The translations under genes and the position numbers were made by a program. This document shows, piece after piece, positions 6,952 through 14,755 of a stretch of DNA of 16,842 bases. Origin of the DNA: Alphaproteobacteria bacterium CG11_big_fil_rev_8_21_14_0_20_44_7. GTDB lineage: Bacteria > Pseudomonadota > Alphaproteobacteria > Rickettsiales > 21-14-0-20-44-7. The stretch spans positions 1 to 16,842 of the forward strand of contig PCXJ01000016.1 in assembly GCA_002787615.1 (NCBI GenBank), in the 5' to 3' direction. Numbering within the stretch: position 1 is the first letter of the stretch; every line of letters begins with the position of its first letter. The notes beneath the pieces are model-generated. The model was not told the origin of the DNA and made no database searches. It saw only the letters and a list, made by a program, of their open reading frames with translations.

Positions 6952-7833
6952 CTACAATGCCTCCGAGCCGGAAATAATTTCAATCAACTCCGTGGTAATC
7001 GCGGCCTGACGTGTGCGGTTATAAACCAGTGTCAGCTTGTCTATCATATCTCCCGCATTGCGCGTTGCATTATCCATTGCCGTCATTCTCGCGCCCATTT
7101 CCGAAGCCTGATTTTCAATCAATGCGCTGAAAATTTGTACGGAAAGATTTTTTGGCAATAACGAATCCAGAATTTCTTCTTCTTCCGGCTCATATTCAAA
7201 CACCGCATCCTGAGGCACTGAGGCCGCCGCTTCTGCATCAATTTCAAGCGGGATTAGCTGCTGTTCGGTGACGATTTGCGCAATTGCTGATTCAAATTTA
7301 TTATAGAAAATCGTGCAAACATCAAATTCACCTGCAAAAAACAGTTCGATAATCTTTTTTGAAATTTGGTCAACATCGGTGTAATTAACCCCGTTTTTTT
7401 GAACATCTTCAATAACTTCCAGCACCTTTTCTTTGTGGAAGCGTTTTATCGAGTCATAGCCTTTGCGTCCGATACAAAGGATTTTTACTTTTTTGCCTTC
7501 ATTGACAAGGCGGTTGATTTTCACCATTGCAGCTTTGGAAATTGAGCTATTGAAGCCGCCGCACAATCCACGGCTGGAAGTGGCTACAATCACCAGATGC
7601 GTATCAATTTTTCCGCTACCGCTAAGCAGGCTTTTTTTATCCGGCGAAACTGAGGCATTCGTTGCGAGCGAGGCCACCATTTCAGACATTTTTTCACTAT
7701 ATGGACGCGAAGATTCCGCACGCTCCTGCGCACGGCGCAGCTTGGCAGCCGCAACCATCTTCATCGCCTTAGTGATTTTCTGAGTGGATTTAACACTCTT
7801 AATCCGGTTTTTTAAGTCTTTTAAATTAGCCAT
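6952..7833 (-). CDS. atpG: F1 ATP synthase gamma subunit
   Basis: Gamma is the rotor shaft inside the alpha3beta3 hexamer. The 293 residues start with the typical N-terminal helix (LKDLKNRIKSVKSTQKITKA, then MKMVAAAKLRRAQ) and end with the matching C-terminal helix (NRTRQAAITTELIEIISGSEAL), which together make the coiled-coil shaft. The central Rossmann-like domain contains SSRGLCGGFNSSI. Length is typical. It lies between atpA (17-nt gap) and atpD, in standard order. The ribosome-binding site is weak (GAG close to the ATG), so translation may depend on coupling to atpA. Confidence 0.96.
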   Translation of the reverse strand: MANLKDLKNRIKSVKSTQKITKAMKMVAAAKLRRAQERAESSRPYSEKMSEMVASLATNASVSPDKKSLLSGSGKIDTHLVIVATSSRGLCGGFNSSISKAAMVKINRLVNEGKKVKILCIGRKGYDSIKRFHKEKVLEVIEDVQKNGVNYTDVDQISKKIIELFFAGEFDVCTIFYNKFESAIAQIVTEQQLIPLEIDAEAAASVPQDAVFEYEPEEEEILDSLLPKNLSVQIFSALIENQASEMGARMTAMDNATRNAGDMIDKLTLVYNRTRQAAITTELIEIISGSEAL

Positions 7834-7850
7834 TTCTCATCAATCAGTGA

Positions 7851-9386
7851 TTAGTTTGTAAACATCTTTTGAACAATCTCGATAACTTTCACCAGTTCTT
7901 TTTCGGTTTTTTCTTCCAGCTTTCCGGCAATACGGATATCTTCCAGAAGCTTTTTATTTGAACTGCGCAAGCTACGAAGAAGCTCTTTTTCAAATTCATT
8001 GACCTTATTCGCCGGGATTTTATCCAGATAACCTTTCACACCGGAATAAATCACCGCAACTTGCTCTTCCACTTTCAGTGGTGAATATTGTTGCTGCTTC
8101 AAAAGCTGTGTCAGGCGCTCACCGCGTCCCAGCAATTTTTGTGTTGCTGCGTCAAGATCAGAACCAAACTGCGCGAAAGCTTCCATTTCACGATATTGCG
8201 CCAGTTCCAGCTTAATCGAACCCGCAACCTGTTTCATCGCCTTAATCTGTGCGGCAGAACCAACACGAGATACAGACAAGCCAACATTCACCGCCGGACG
8301 AATACCTTTATAGAATAATTCAGTTTCAAGGAAAATCTGACCATCAGTAATCGAAATCACGTTGGTTGGAATATATGCAGATACGTCACCAGCTTGCGTT
8401 TCAATAATCGGCAGAGCTGTAAGCGAACCCGCACCTTCATCATCAGACATTTTCGCGGCGCGCTCAAGCAAGCGTGAGTGCAGATAGAAAACGTCACCAG
8501 GATAAGCTTCACGCCCCGGTGGACGGCGAAGTAGCAATGACATTTGGCGATAAGCCACCGCATGCTTTGACAAATCATCATAAACAATCAGCGCATGCTT
8601 GCCGCTATCACGGAAGAACTCACCCATTGTGCAGCCTGTATATGGCGCAAGGAATTGCAACGGCGCAGGGTCGGAAGCAGTTGCCGCCACCACAATAGTA
8701 TATTCCAGCGCTCCGGCATCTTCCAGACGTTTGACAACTTGCGCAACGGTTGAGCGTTTTTGCCCAATCGCAACATAGATACAGAAAAGTTTTTCCGAAT
8801 CATCTTTGGCATTATCATTAATCGCTTTTTGGTTGATGATTGTATCAATCGCGATTGTAGTTTTTCCGGTTTGGCGATCACCAATAATAAGTTCACGCTG
8901 ACCACGGCCAATCGGGATAAGTGAATCAATCGCCTTAATTCCGGTTTGCATCGGCTCATGCACGGATTTACGCTCAATAATCCCCGGTGCTTTAACTTCC
9001 ACCAGAGTACGTTTAACATTTTTCAGCTCGCCTTTTTCATCAATTGGGTTACCAAGACCGTCTACAACGCGGCCAAGCATTCCCATTCCTGCAGGAACGT
9101 CAACAATACGGCCTGTACGTTTTACGGTTTCGCCTTCAACAACGTCACGGTCATCACCGAAAATCACGATACCTACAGAATCTGCCTCAAGGTTGAGTGC
9201 CATTCCGACCACGCCGCTTGAGAATTCCACAAGCTCGGAAGCCTGCACATTATCCAGACCATAAACCTGAGCCACACCGTCACCCACGGAGACAACCTGC
9301 CCCACCTCTGCCAGTGCTACTGAATTTTTGTAATCATTGATTTGCTTTTTTAATACGTCAGAAATTTCTGCTGCTTTAAGTGCCAT
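7851..9386 (-). CDS. atpA: F1 ATP synthase alpha subunit
   Basis: Alpha forms the hexamer with beta and binds non-catalytic nucleotides. Walker A GDRQTGKT is at 169-176. Also seen are the alpha signatures DDLSKHAVAYRQMSLLLRRP and PGREAYPGDVFYLHSRLLER, and the arginine-finger segment SVSRVGSAAQ. At 511 residues it has the usual length, with the N-terminal delta-binding helix intact (ALKAAEISDVLKKQI). AGAGG lies about 9 nt before the ATG. A 40-nt T-rich (on the + strand) gap separates it from the small delta-like gene. Nothing in the sequence departs from the family. Confidence 0.97.
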   Translation of the reverse strand: MALKAAEISDVLKKQINDYKNSVALAEVGQVVSVGDGVAQVYGLDNVQASELVEFSSGVVGMALNLEADSVGIVIFGDDRDVVEGETVKRTGRIVDVPAGMGMLGRVVDGLGNPIDEKGELKNVKRTLVEVKAPGIIERKSVHEPMQTGIKAIDSLIPIGRGQRELIIGDRQTGKTTIAIDTIINQKAINDNAKDDSEKLFCIYVAIGQKRSTVAQVVKRLEDAGALEYTIVVAATASDPAPLQFLAPYTGCTMGEFFRDSGKHALIVYDDLSKHAVAYRQMSLLLRRPPGREAYPGDVFYLHSRLLERAAKMSDDEGAGSLTALPIIETQAGDVSAYIPTNVISITDGQIFLETELFYKGIRPAVNVGLSVSRVGSAAQIKAMKQVAGSIKLELAQYREMEAFAQFGSDLDAATQKLLGRGERLTQLLKQQQYSPLKVEEQVAVIYSGVKGYLDKIPANKVNEFEKELLRSLRSSNKKLLEDIRIAGKLEEKTEKELVKVIEIVQKMFTN

Positions 9387-9426
9387 TGTATTTTGCCTCT
9401 ACTTGTTATTTTTAGTTTTGTTTTAT

Positions 9427-9717
9427 TTAGTTTCGTTTTGCGTTAATTTTTCTCAGTTGATCTTTCAACACACCGTTTTTGGTTTTTATTGAATGATCGT
9501 AAATTTCACCGTCAAACTTGATTATCAGGCCGCTGATAATATCGCCATCTATTTCACAATCAACAATTACTTTTTTATTCGTTTTCTCTTCTGCAAATTT
9601 TGCAACTTCATTAATCACATCCTGCTCAGGTTTGAGAGATGAGCATATAGTAACCCTGACGATTTCGTCTTCACTTATAGCTTGCGGTTTGGTTTCTTTT
9701 TCAACCACCATAATCAT
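9427..9717 (-). CDS. Second, half-length delta/OSCP-like subunit (C-terminal domain only)
   Basis: This 96-residue protein aligns with the C-terminal half of the AtpH encoded immediately upstream. Over the 46 residues from KTNKKV to LRK, 19 are identical by my count, including KKV, IID-type turns, GLIIK and YD.S.K. The match extends back to a shared ISED near residue 15. The N-terminal helical bundle that binds alpha is absent. Only a charged leader of about 14 residues precedes the match. Its ATG overlaps the atpH stop as ATGA (9714-9717), and AAGG lies 8 nt upstream, so it is translationally coupled to atpH. In E. coli the delta C-terminal domain contacts the b stalk. The protein might therefore bind b or b' in the peripheral stalk or compete with AtpH; that role is inferred. 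The frame is intact and the divergence large, which argues against a recent pseudogene. A second ATG two codons in is also possible. Confidence 0.85.
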   Translation of the reverse strand: MIMVVEKETKPQAISEDEIVRVTICSSLKPEQDVINEVAKFAEEKTNKKVIVDCEIDGDIISGLIIKFDGEIYDHSIKTKNGVLKDQLRKINAKRN

Positions 9718-10271
9718 GAAGCCTGCCTTAGATCGTTGCGTAATTTGTTTAAGCGCGATTTTACCGAATAATCATACATTTTTGAGCCGATTTTGATAAT
9801 CAGTCCGCCAACGATTTCAGCATCAATTTGCGTTTCAAGCTCCACTTTCTTACCGGTTTCGGCAGAAAGCTCTTTCTTGATTTTATTTACCATTGCATCA
9901 GAAAGCTGAACCGCAGAAATCACCTCTGCCTGAATTTCATTATTATCTTCTGAGATTTTTTTCTTAAACGCTGTGATAATTTCAGCCAAATATTTCAATC
10001 TTCTATTTTTTGCCACCACGGTTAGGAAATTTCTGGTTAGCGCATCAAACTTACCTTTCTCAGAGATTTGCTCAACGGCAATCATCTGTTGCTCGGCGCT
10101 TACAATCGGAGAATTTATCATTGCTTTGAGAACTTCACTGGTAGAAAGCAGGCTTTGCACCTCATCCAAATCTTTTGCAACTTTGGAAAGAGCACCGGAA
10201 GATTTCGCCAATTCAAATATAGCCGTTACATATCTGCGCGAAAGTTCTTTGGTGTTAAGTTTTTTTGCCAT
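9714..10271 (-). CDS. atpH: F1 ATP synthase delta subunit (OSCP homologue)
   Basis: Delta joins the top of F1 to the b-subunit stalk. The frame stays open to 10343, but the start at 10271 gives MAKKLNTKELSRRYVTAIFE, the usual delta N-terminus, and the standard length of 185 residues. A weak TTGGA lies upstream. The N-terminal helical domain (about 1-110) is followed by the C-terminal signature EIVGGLIIKIGSKMYDYSVK (about 146-170). It is the first gene of the F1 operon, as in other alphaproteobacteria, and its stop overlaps the start of the half-length delta-like gene. No priA lies directly upstream here. Confidence 0.93.
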   Translation of the reverse strand: MAKKLNTKELSRRYVTAIFELAKSSGALSKVAKDLDEVQSLLSTSEVLKAMINSPIVSAEQQMIAVEQISEKGKFDALTRNFLTVVAKNRRLKYLAEIITAFKKKISEDNNEIQAEVISAVQLSDAMVNKIKKELSAETGKKVELETQIDAEIVGGLIIKIGSKMYDYSVKSRLNKLRNDLRQAS

Positions 10272-10342
10272 GACATTTCCAAATTTCGTTGTGGAGAACG
10301 GATTAGCATAGTAAGCTGGTGGGTGCAATAGGAAAAAGCCCA
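10272..10342. promoter_or_regulatory. Divergent intergenic region between atpH and the glycosyltransferase gene
   Basis: These 71 bp must carry the 5' ends of both the F1 operon (minus) and the glycosyltransferase (plus). On the minus strand TTGCAC, a 17-nt spacer and TAATCC are the best -35/-10 guess, but the -10 box is poor. AGGA at 10329-10332 serves the glycosyltransferase. No operator is recognisable. Confidence 0.35.
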
Positions 10343-11269
10343 ATGAACAAAGAAAATTCTCTGATATCCGTCATCGTTCCGATGCACAATGAAACTGAAG
10401 TGATTGAGCAATTTTTCACGCGCATCACCCCGATTCTTGATAGCGTGGGAAATTGGGAAATAATCTGCGTGGATGACGGCAGCACAGATGATACTTGGCA
10501 AAAAATCACCTATTATACTGAAAATAACAAGCAGGTTCGGGGTTTGCGCCTTTCCCGCAATTTCGGCAAGGAGGCTGCACTTACTGCAGGGCTAGATAGC
10601 TCAAAAGGCGATGCCGTGATTCCGATTGATGCTGATTTACAAGACCCGCCGGAGCTAATCCCCGAAATGGTCGAGAAATGGCAGCAAGGCTTCAAAGTTG
10701 TTCTGGCAACAAGGCGCAGCCGTGACGAAGGCTGGCTTAAACGCAAATCTGCCGGAGCCTTTTACAAGCTTATGCAGAAGGTGAGCCATGTAAAAATCCC
10801 CGAAAACACAGGAGATTTCCGCTTGATGGATAGGATGGTTGTTGAGACTATCAAAAAAATGACAGAACGCACCCGCTTTATGAAAGGCATCTTCGCATGG
10901 TCGGGCTACACCACCACCACAATTTTCTTTGACAGGCCGGAGCGCGCTGCCGGACAAACTAAATGGAATTATTGGAAATTATGGCGTTTCGCGCTCGATG
11001 GCATATTTTCATTCACCACCCTGCCCTTGCGCATCTGGACATATATCGGCGCAACCATTTCCATTTTCGCATTTATATATGGCTCGATAATCTTGCTCAG
11101 AACCCTGATTTATGGCAATAATTTGCCGGGTTATACATCCATCATGGTGATGATATTATTCCTCGGTGGCATTCAATTGCTGAGCCTTGGCGTTTTGGGC
11201 GAATATATCGGCAGAATATACCGTGAATCCAAAAACCGCCCGATATATGTGATTGAGGAATCTATTTAA
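10343..11269 (+). CDS. Membrane-anchored family 2 glycosyltransferase, GtrB/DPM1 type
   Basis: The protein probably transfers a sugar from a nucleotide donor to a polyprenyl phosphate at the inner membrane. I chose the ATG at 10343 (308 residues) over a GTG at 10319 because AGGA lies about 10 nt upstream. The GT-A fold starts with ISVIVPMHNE (8-17), then VDDGSTDDT (43-51), LRLSRNFGKEAALTAG (68-83) and the metal-binding DAD of DADLQDPPELI (96-106). GDFRLMDR (157-164) and RPERAAGQTKW (198-208) are typical of the GtrB/CsbB/ArnC group. Two membrane helices (about 232-253 and 264-285) end in GEYIGRIYRESKNRP, the usual C-terminal signature. No GtrA-type flippase or acceptor-specific gene is nearby, so the sugar and end product are unknown. 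It diverges from atpH and converges with the prepilin pair 12 nt away. Confidence 0.9.
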   Translation: MNKENSLISVIVPMHNETEVIEQFFTRITPILDSVGNWEIICVDDGSTDDTWQKITYYTENNKQVRGLRLSRNFGKEAALTAGLDSSKGDAVIPIDADLQDPPELIPEMVEKWQQGFKVVLATRRSRDEGWLKRKSAGAFYKLMQKVSHVKIPENTGDFRLMDRMVVETIKKMTERTRFMKGIFAWSGYTTTTIFFDRPERAAGQTKWNYWKLWRFALDGIFSFTTLPLRIWTYIGATISIFAFIYGSIILLRTLIYGNNLPGYTSIMVMILFLGGIQLLSLGVLGEYIGRIYRESKNRPIYVIEESI

Positions 11270-11281
11270 CGCATTTAGCGT

Positions 11282-12061
11282 CTAATAAAACTTAGCGTCA
11301 ATAATTGCCACACATGCCAGATCATCATAGCTAGTGTCATACTCGGCAACGCTGTTATACACACCACCTGTGCAATTTGGTGTATAGCCCGAACCATTCA
11401 TGTTCAACACCTCGCCTTGATAGGGCATTCCGTCATCCAGCTTTGTATCTAACGACATCATCGCAACCGGCGTGAATGAAACCCCATGCCATCTACCCAC
11501 ATATCCCGTGTAGTTCTCCGCATTTCCAATAAAGTATGCATGCCTGTCTCTGCTACCCGCCCAAGTTGCAGCAGAAGTTACATACATCATCTGAATCACA
11601 CTTTCCTCTTCATGCGCGGCACGCGGTACATTAACTCCGGCCTTAGATAGCCCATATGAACCTGAGCTGGCAGTGGATGCACCAGTATAACTCTCTTGTA
11701 TTATCCCCGCGAGATACATATGTTGCCATTGGCGAAACGGCTCTGCCGTATTATCATATTCTACAGACCCATTGCCATTACCATCACAGGTTTGCGTTCC
11801 CGTTCCCGGCACATGCAAGCAACTTCCACTTACGCTTCCCCATAGCTTGGTAGCTTTACTAAAATCCCCCGGAAGCTGGTCATAAGTTTGCTTAAAATCA
11901 CTAATCGCCGCATTATATTGGTTCAATTGCGCAATCACGCGGTTTATGCGGGCATTTTCAACAATCTCTTCACCTATCACAAAAACGCCTATCAATATGC
12001 CGATAATCACCAGAACCAACGACATCTCAACAAGTGTGAATCCTTTTTTCATACCTAACAT
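11282..12061 (-). CDS. Type IV prepilin-like protein, second gene of the pair
   Basis: The N-terminus has a prepilin leader cut after Gly7 (MLGMKKG, then FTLVEMSLVLVIIGILIG), followed by the membrane-embedded helix. The mature start FTLVE carries the conserved Glu5. A second ATG at 12052 would give the shorter leader MKKG, more usual for the family; neither start has a clear ribosome-binding site. The periplasmic part has QLPGDF (62-67), CDGNGNGS (92-99), DTKLDDGMPYQG (205-216) and cysteines at 81, 92, 230 and 250 that may form disulfides. Three of these motifs also occur in the neighbouring prepilin, so the two are paralogues. At 259 residues it is long for a major pilin and could be a minor pilin or pseudopilin. 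No assembly ATPase, prepilin peptidase or secretin gene is in the window, so the apparatus it joins is unknown. Confidence 0.85.
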   Translation of the reverse strand: MLGMKKGFTLVEMSLVLVIIGILIGVFVIGEEIVENARINRVIAQLNQYNAAISDFKQTYDQLPGDFSKATKLWGSVSGSCLHVPGTGTQTCDGNGNGSVEYDNTAEPFRQWQHMYLAGIIQESYTGASTASSGSYGLSKAGVNVPRAAHEEESVIQMMYVTSAATWAGSRDRHAYFIGNAENYTGYVGRWHGVSFTPVAMMSLDTKLDDGMPYQGEVLNMNGSGYTPNCTGGVYNSVAEYDTSYDDLACVAIIDAKFY

Positions 12062-12092
12062 TCTGGGATATATTAGTTAATTATGCGTTAAG

Positions 12093-12839
12093 CTAGAGAT
12101 ATTCTTCGGGTAAATAGGAAAATAGCTGGCATACTTCACTATCTTGGCTGACTTTATAATTTAAGACACCGCCGCCAATATCCTCCACACAATTAACATA
12201 AAGGGAAAGCCTGCCCCATATCTTACCAGAATTAGGCAAGCCGTCATCGATTTTGCTATCAATAGAATATTGCATTTGCGGCTTTATTGCCCCTGCACAT
12301 AAAGGCTGGCAACCGCTCGTATTAGGTCTACCTATTTGCAGAGCATAAGCCGCCGTCACAGGATTGTATGTCGAGCTAGCAACAATAGCCAAAGACGCGT
12401 CTTTAAATGGCGTGCTGATTCCTGTTTGCCCGGGAATCCATGTTTTAATCGTATTATAATGCACCAGCTGCTCTTTTATGTACCCCGCCTGATATAGATG
12501 CATGCTAGCAATCGGCACCTCATTATTGGGATTCCCCCAGCTTATTGAGCCGTTTCCCGTTCCATTGCAGCCCAGCCCTGCCGTTCCATAGCCGGTTGCA
12601 GTTGTATTAGTCCCGCAATCTGCACCAAACATGGTATAAGCATTTGGCAAATCACCCGGATAATATCTGAACTTTTGCTTAAAATCATACGCCATCCAAT
12701 GCACTTGCTGCAAAAGATTGATTGTTTTCTGCGCCTTCGCGGTTTCAATCAAACTCTGCGCTACCAAAACCCCACCAATCAACAGCCCTATAATCACCAG
12801 AACAATAGATAGCTCAACTAATGTGAAACCTCGCTTCAT
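12093..12839 (-). CDS. Type IV prepilin-like protein, first gene of the pair
   Basis: The leader MKRG is followed by FTLVELSIVLVIIGLLIG, a class III prepilin signal with Glu5 of the mature chain. The rest is periplasmic, with YYPGDLP (59-65), CNGTGNGS (91-98), DSKIDDGLPNSGKI (194-207) and cysteines at 75, 91, 177, 181, 217 and 237. It is the upstream member of a two-gene set with a 31-nt gap to the paralogue, so the pair is probably co-transcribed. The ATG has no Shine-Dalgarno sequence. A -10-like TAGAAT lies 7 nt upstream, which suggests a leaderless message. Similar PGD/DDG.P..G prepilins fit the general type II secretion or type IV pilus group, but I cannot assign it to a named subunit. 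Confidence 0.86.
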   Translation of the reverse strand: MKRGFTLVELSIVLVIIGLLIGGVLVAQSLIETAKAQKTINLLQQVHWMAYDFKQKFRYYPGDLPNAYTMFGADCGTNTTATGYGTAGLGCNGTGNGSISWGNPNNEVPIASMHLYQAGYIKEQLVHYNTIKTWIPGQTGISTPFKDASLAIVASSTYNPVTAAYALQIGRPNTSGCQPLCAGAIKPQMQYSIDSKIDDGLPNSGKIWGRLSLYVNCVEDIGGGVLNYKVSQDSEVCQLFSYLPEEYL

Positions 12840-12846
12840 AATATAG

Positions 12847-12852
12847 ATTCTA
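12847..12852 (-). promoter_or_regulatory. Candidate -10 box for the prepilin pair, close enough for a leaderless start
   Basis: On the minus strand TAGAAT (five of six bases of TATAAT) ends 7 nt before the ATG at 12839. A clear -35 box is not seen at 16-18 nt. The expected transcription start falls at the ATG itself. Confidence 0.3.
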
Positions 12853-12962
12853 TGCTAAAATGGTTAAGAGATTATGAAAACTTAGTCATTAGTCATAAAT
12901 CTGAAATATTTTCTTGATACACTTCCCCCGTTCAACATCATAACCATTAAAGGAATTTAACA

Positions 12963-13586
12963 ATGACTGAAACTTTAGAACCTAAATTTGGCAAAGATGG
13001 CTCATTTGATGTTTATGCAAATGACGCTTTTCTCACTCAAAAAATCACAGAAACCTACCCAAACCTATACCCTGCCCTTCAAGAGCAGATAGGTAAAAAT
13101 ATTCAACTTGAAGATTGGGGACATGGTGATACGGCAAGATATTCTATTAAGAATTTAAAAGAAATAACTGCCAAAACTCTCTTTCCGGATGCCAAGCTGG
13201 TTTCATCCAACCCAGAAATTATACATAACACACCACCCGGTGGCATGTATGTATCAAAAGATGGCAAAACAATTATCCACGAAGATAATTCTACAGAACC
13301 TTTTATACCAGAAGAAATATATGCCTCAGCAAAACCGGTAGAGTTTTTGAGATATGCTGATCATAAATTGAAATACGCTCTGGAAGGCCGTGAATTGACC
13401 TATGGAGTTCAAACTGACCTTGAGAAAGTTAAAGAAGCGGGCAATATGGTGAAGGCGCAAATAGAAGCAAAAGAGGCACTTAAACCGGATTCACCTAGCA
13501 CTAGCACTACCGAGCCTAATGGCCCGGGATATGCTGTTGAAGAACATAGACAGCAAGAGCAGGCAGCTTCCAGCAAGGTTAGGTAG
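12963..13586 (+). CDS. Protein of unknown function, 207 residues
   Basis: I recognise no family. AAGGA lies about 9 nt before the ATG, which supports this start. The protein has no signal peptide or membrane helix and is probably cytosolic, unless it is exported by a specialised system. Residues about 1-165 look folded, with alternating polar and hydrophobic segments (for example FGKDGSFDVYANDAF and GGMYVSKDGKTIIHED). A helix rich in Lys and Glu follows (about 155-175). The last 30 residues are a disordered tail rich in Ser, Thr, Pro, Gly and Gln. It diverges from the prepilin pair across 123 bp and is followed by the large palindrome. The style is that of a lineage-specific accessory gene; any function would be a guess. 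Confidence 0.72.
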   Translation: MTETLEPKFGKDGSFDVYANDAFLTQKITETYPNLYPALQEQIGKNIQLEDWGHGDTARYSIKNLKEITAKTLFPDAKLVSSNPEIIHNTPPGGMYVSKDGKTIIHEDNSTEPFIPEEIYASAKPVEFLRYADHKLKYALEGRELTYGVQTDLEKVKEAGNMVKAQIEAKEALKPDSPSTSTTEPNGPGYAVEEHRQQEQAASSKVR

Positions 13587-13634
13587 GTGCTTAAGATTTA
13601 TAACTGCGACTCGTAGACTAACAATAAAACTCTA

Positions 13635-13756
13635 GGAAGTCTCTAGCTTAGAATTCTATTAGGCGAACAAGGTCAGGATTTAGGAGTGTACACTAAGGTA
13701 CATAACTAAATCCGAAGCCGAAGTTCAACAATATAAGAAACTAAGTAAAAGCTTCC
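13635..13756. repeat. 122-bp imperfect palindromic element abutting the nrdB stop
   Basis: Four pairs of arms occur in mirrored order: GGAAG/CTTCC (13635-13639/13752-13756), CTTAG/CTAAG (13647-13651/13741-13745), GAAC/GTTC (13665-13668/13723-13726) and GGATTTAG/CTAAATCC (13676-13683/13706-13713). Gaps on the two sides have similar lengths (7, 13, 7 against 6, 14, 9). The apical loop contains AGTGTACACT, itself a palindrome (13685-13694). Transcribed from either side it would fold into a long hairpin, so it could end the convergent transcripts of the 12963-13586 gene and nrdB. Its design also fits a mobile palindromic repeat such as the Rickettsia palindromic elements; copy number cannot be judged here. 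Confidence 0.65.
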
Positions 13757-14719
13757 TTAAGCGAATGCCTCGTCCCAAGTGCCAGTTGTCGCCGCTTTGG
13801 TGTATTCGGTTACGCGGTTCTCAAAGAAATTCGTATGTTCGACACCGTTCATAATCTCATCCATCCACGGTAGCGGGTTGCGCTCGATATTTTGATATAT
13901 CGGCTGCAAGCCAAGCTGCATCAGGCGGCGGTTGGCGATAAAGCGAATATATTTCTTCACTTCCGCTTCGGTGAGCCCCTGCACTTCGCCCATGCCGAAT
14001 GAAAGTTCGATGAACGCATCTTCGTGAGTCACGATGGTTTCACAAATTTTGTATATATCATGTTTAAATTCTTCGGTTTCAATTTCCGGATTTTCTTTTA
14101 GAAATGTACGGTATAGCTTGATGATAGATTCAGTATGCAAAGATTCATCACGCACCGACCATGCGATAATTTGTCCCATACCTTTCATTTTTCCGAAGCG
14201 TTGGAAGTTCATCAAAATTGCAAATGAGGCGAAAAGCTGCAAACCTTCGGTAAATGCGCCGAAAACTGCCAGAGTTTTGGCAATATCTTCTTTGGTTTCC
14301 ACGCCGAATTGCTGCATATAATCATATTTATCTTTCATTTCCTTATATTTCAGAAATGCCTGATATTCCACTTCCGGCAGCCCCAGAGTATCAATCAGAT
14401 GGCTGTACGCAGCGATATGCACAGTTTCCATATTAGAAAACGCAGAAAGCATCATGCACACTTCGGTTGGCTTGAACACGTTGGAATATTTGCGCATATA
14501 GCAGTTATTCACTTCTATATCACTTTGCGTGAAGAAGCGGAAAATTTGAGTGAGGAGGTATTTTTCTGATGGGGTTATTGTCTTTTTCCAGTCGCGCACA
14601 TCATCCGCCAACGGTACTTCCTCAGGCAGCCAGTGAATGCGCTGCTGCATTAGCCACGCATCATATGCCCATGGATAGTTGAACGGTTTATAAATCGGAT
14701 CTGATTCTAGCAATGACAT
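13757..14719 (-). CDS. nrdB: Class Ia ribonucleotide reductase, beta (R2) subunit
   Basis: R2 holds the diiron-tyrosyl radical that starts reduction of ribonucleotides in the alpha subunit. All six metal ligands are visible by spacing to E. coli: D67, E98 and H101 (METVHIAAY), E158 (FTEGLQ), E192 and H195 (DESLHTE). The radical tyrosine is Y105, four residues after H101, as in E. coli Y122. At 320 residues it is slightly short but complete. A C-terminal tail (from about 300) with Y306 would dock on NrdA. GGGAG lies about 9 nt before the ATG. It is separated from the H1-like gene by 106 bp with two adjacent hairpins. The stop codon touches the large palindrome. Confidence 0.97.
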   Translation of the reverse strand: MSLLESDPIYKPFNYPWAYDAWLMQQRIHWLPEEVPLADDVRDWKKTITPSEKYLLTQIFRFFTQSDIEVNNCYMRKYSNVFKPTEVCMMLSAFSNMETVHIAAYSHLIDTLGLPEVEYQAFLKYKEMKDKYDYMQQFGVETKEDIAKTLAVFGAFTEGLQLFASFAILMNFQRFGKMKGMGQIIAWSVRDESLHTESIIKLYRTFLKENPEIETEEFKHDIYKICETIVTHEDAFIELSFGMGEVQGLTEAEVKKYIRFIANRRLMQLGLQPIYQNIERNPLPWMDEIMNGVEHTNFFENRVTEYTKAATTGTWDEAFA

Positions 14720-14755
14720 TTACTTATTCTCCCTTTGTTCCCCCCGCTGGTTACT

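Noticed and set aside
10272..10343. 24-residue N-terminal extension of AtpH
   Set aside because: It is not part of the delta family. The Met at 10271 gives the standard length, and the extension would overlap the divergent promoter region.
11269..11299. Small ACGC/GCGT hairpin and TTAGCGTC direct repeat between the glycosyltransferase and prepilin stops
   Set aside because: The stem has only 4 bp and there is no T-run. It is too weak to call as a terminator.
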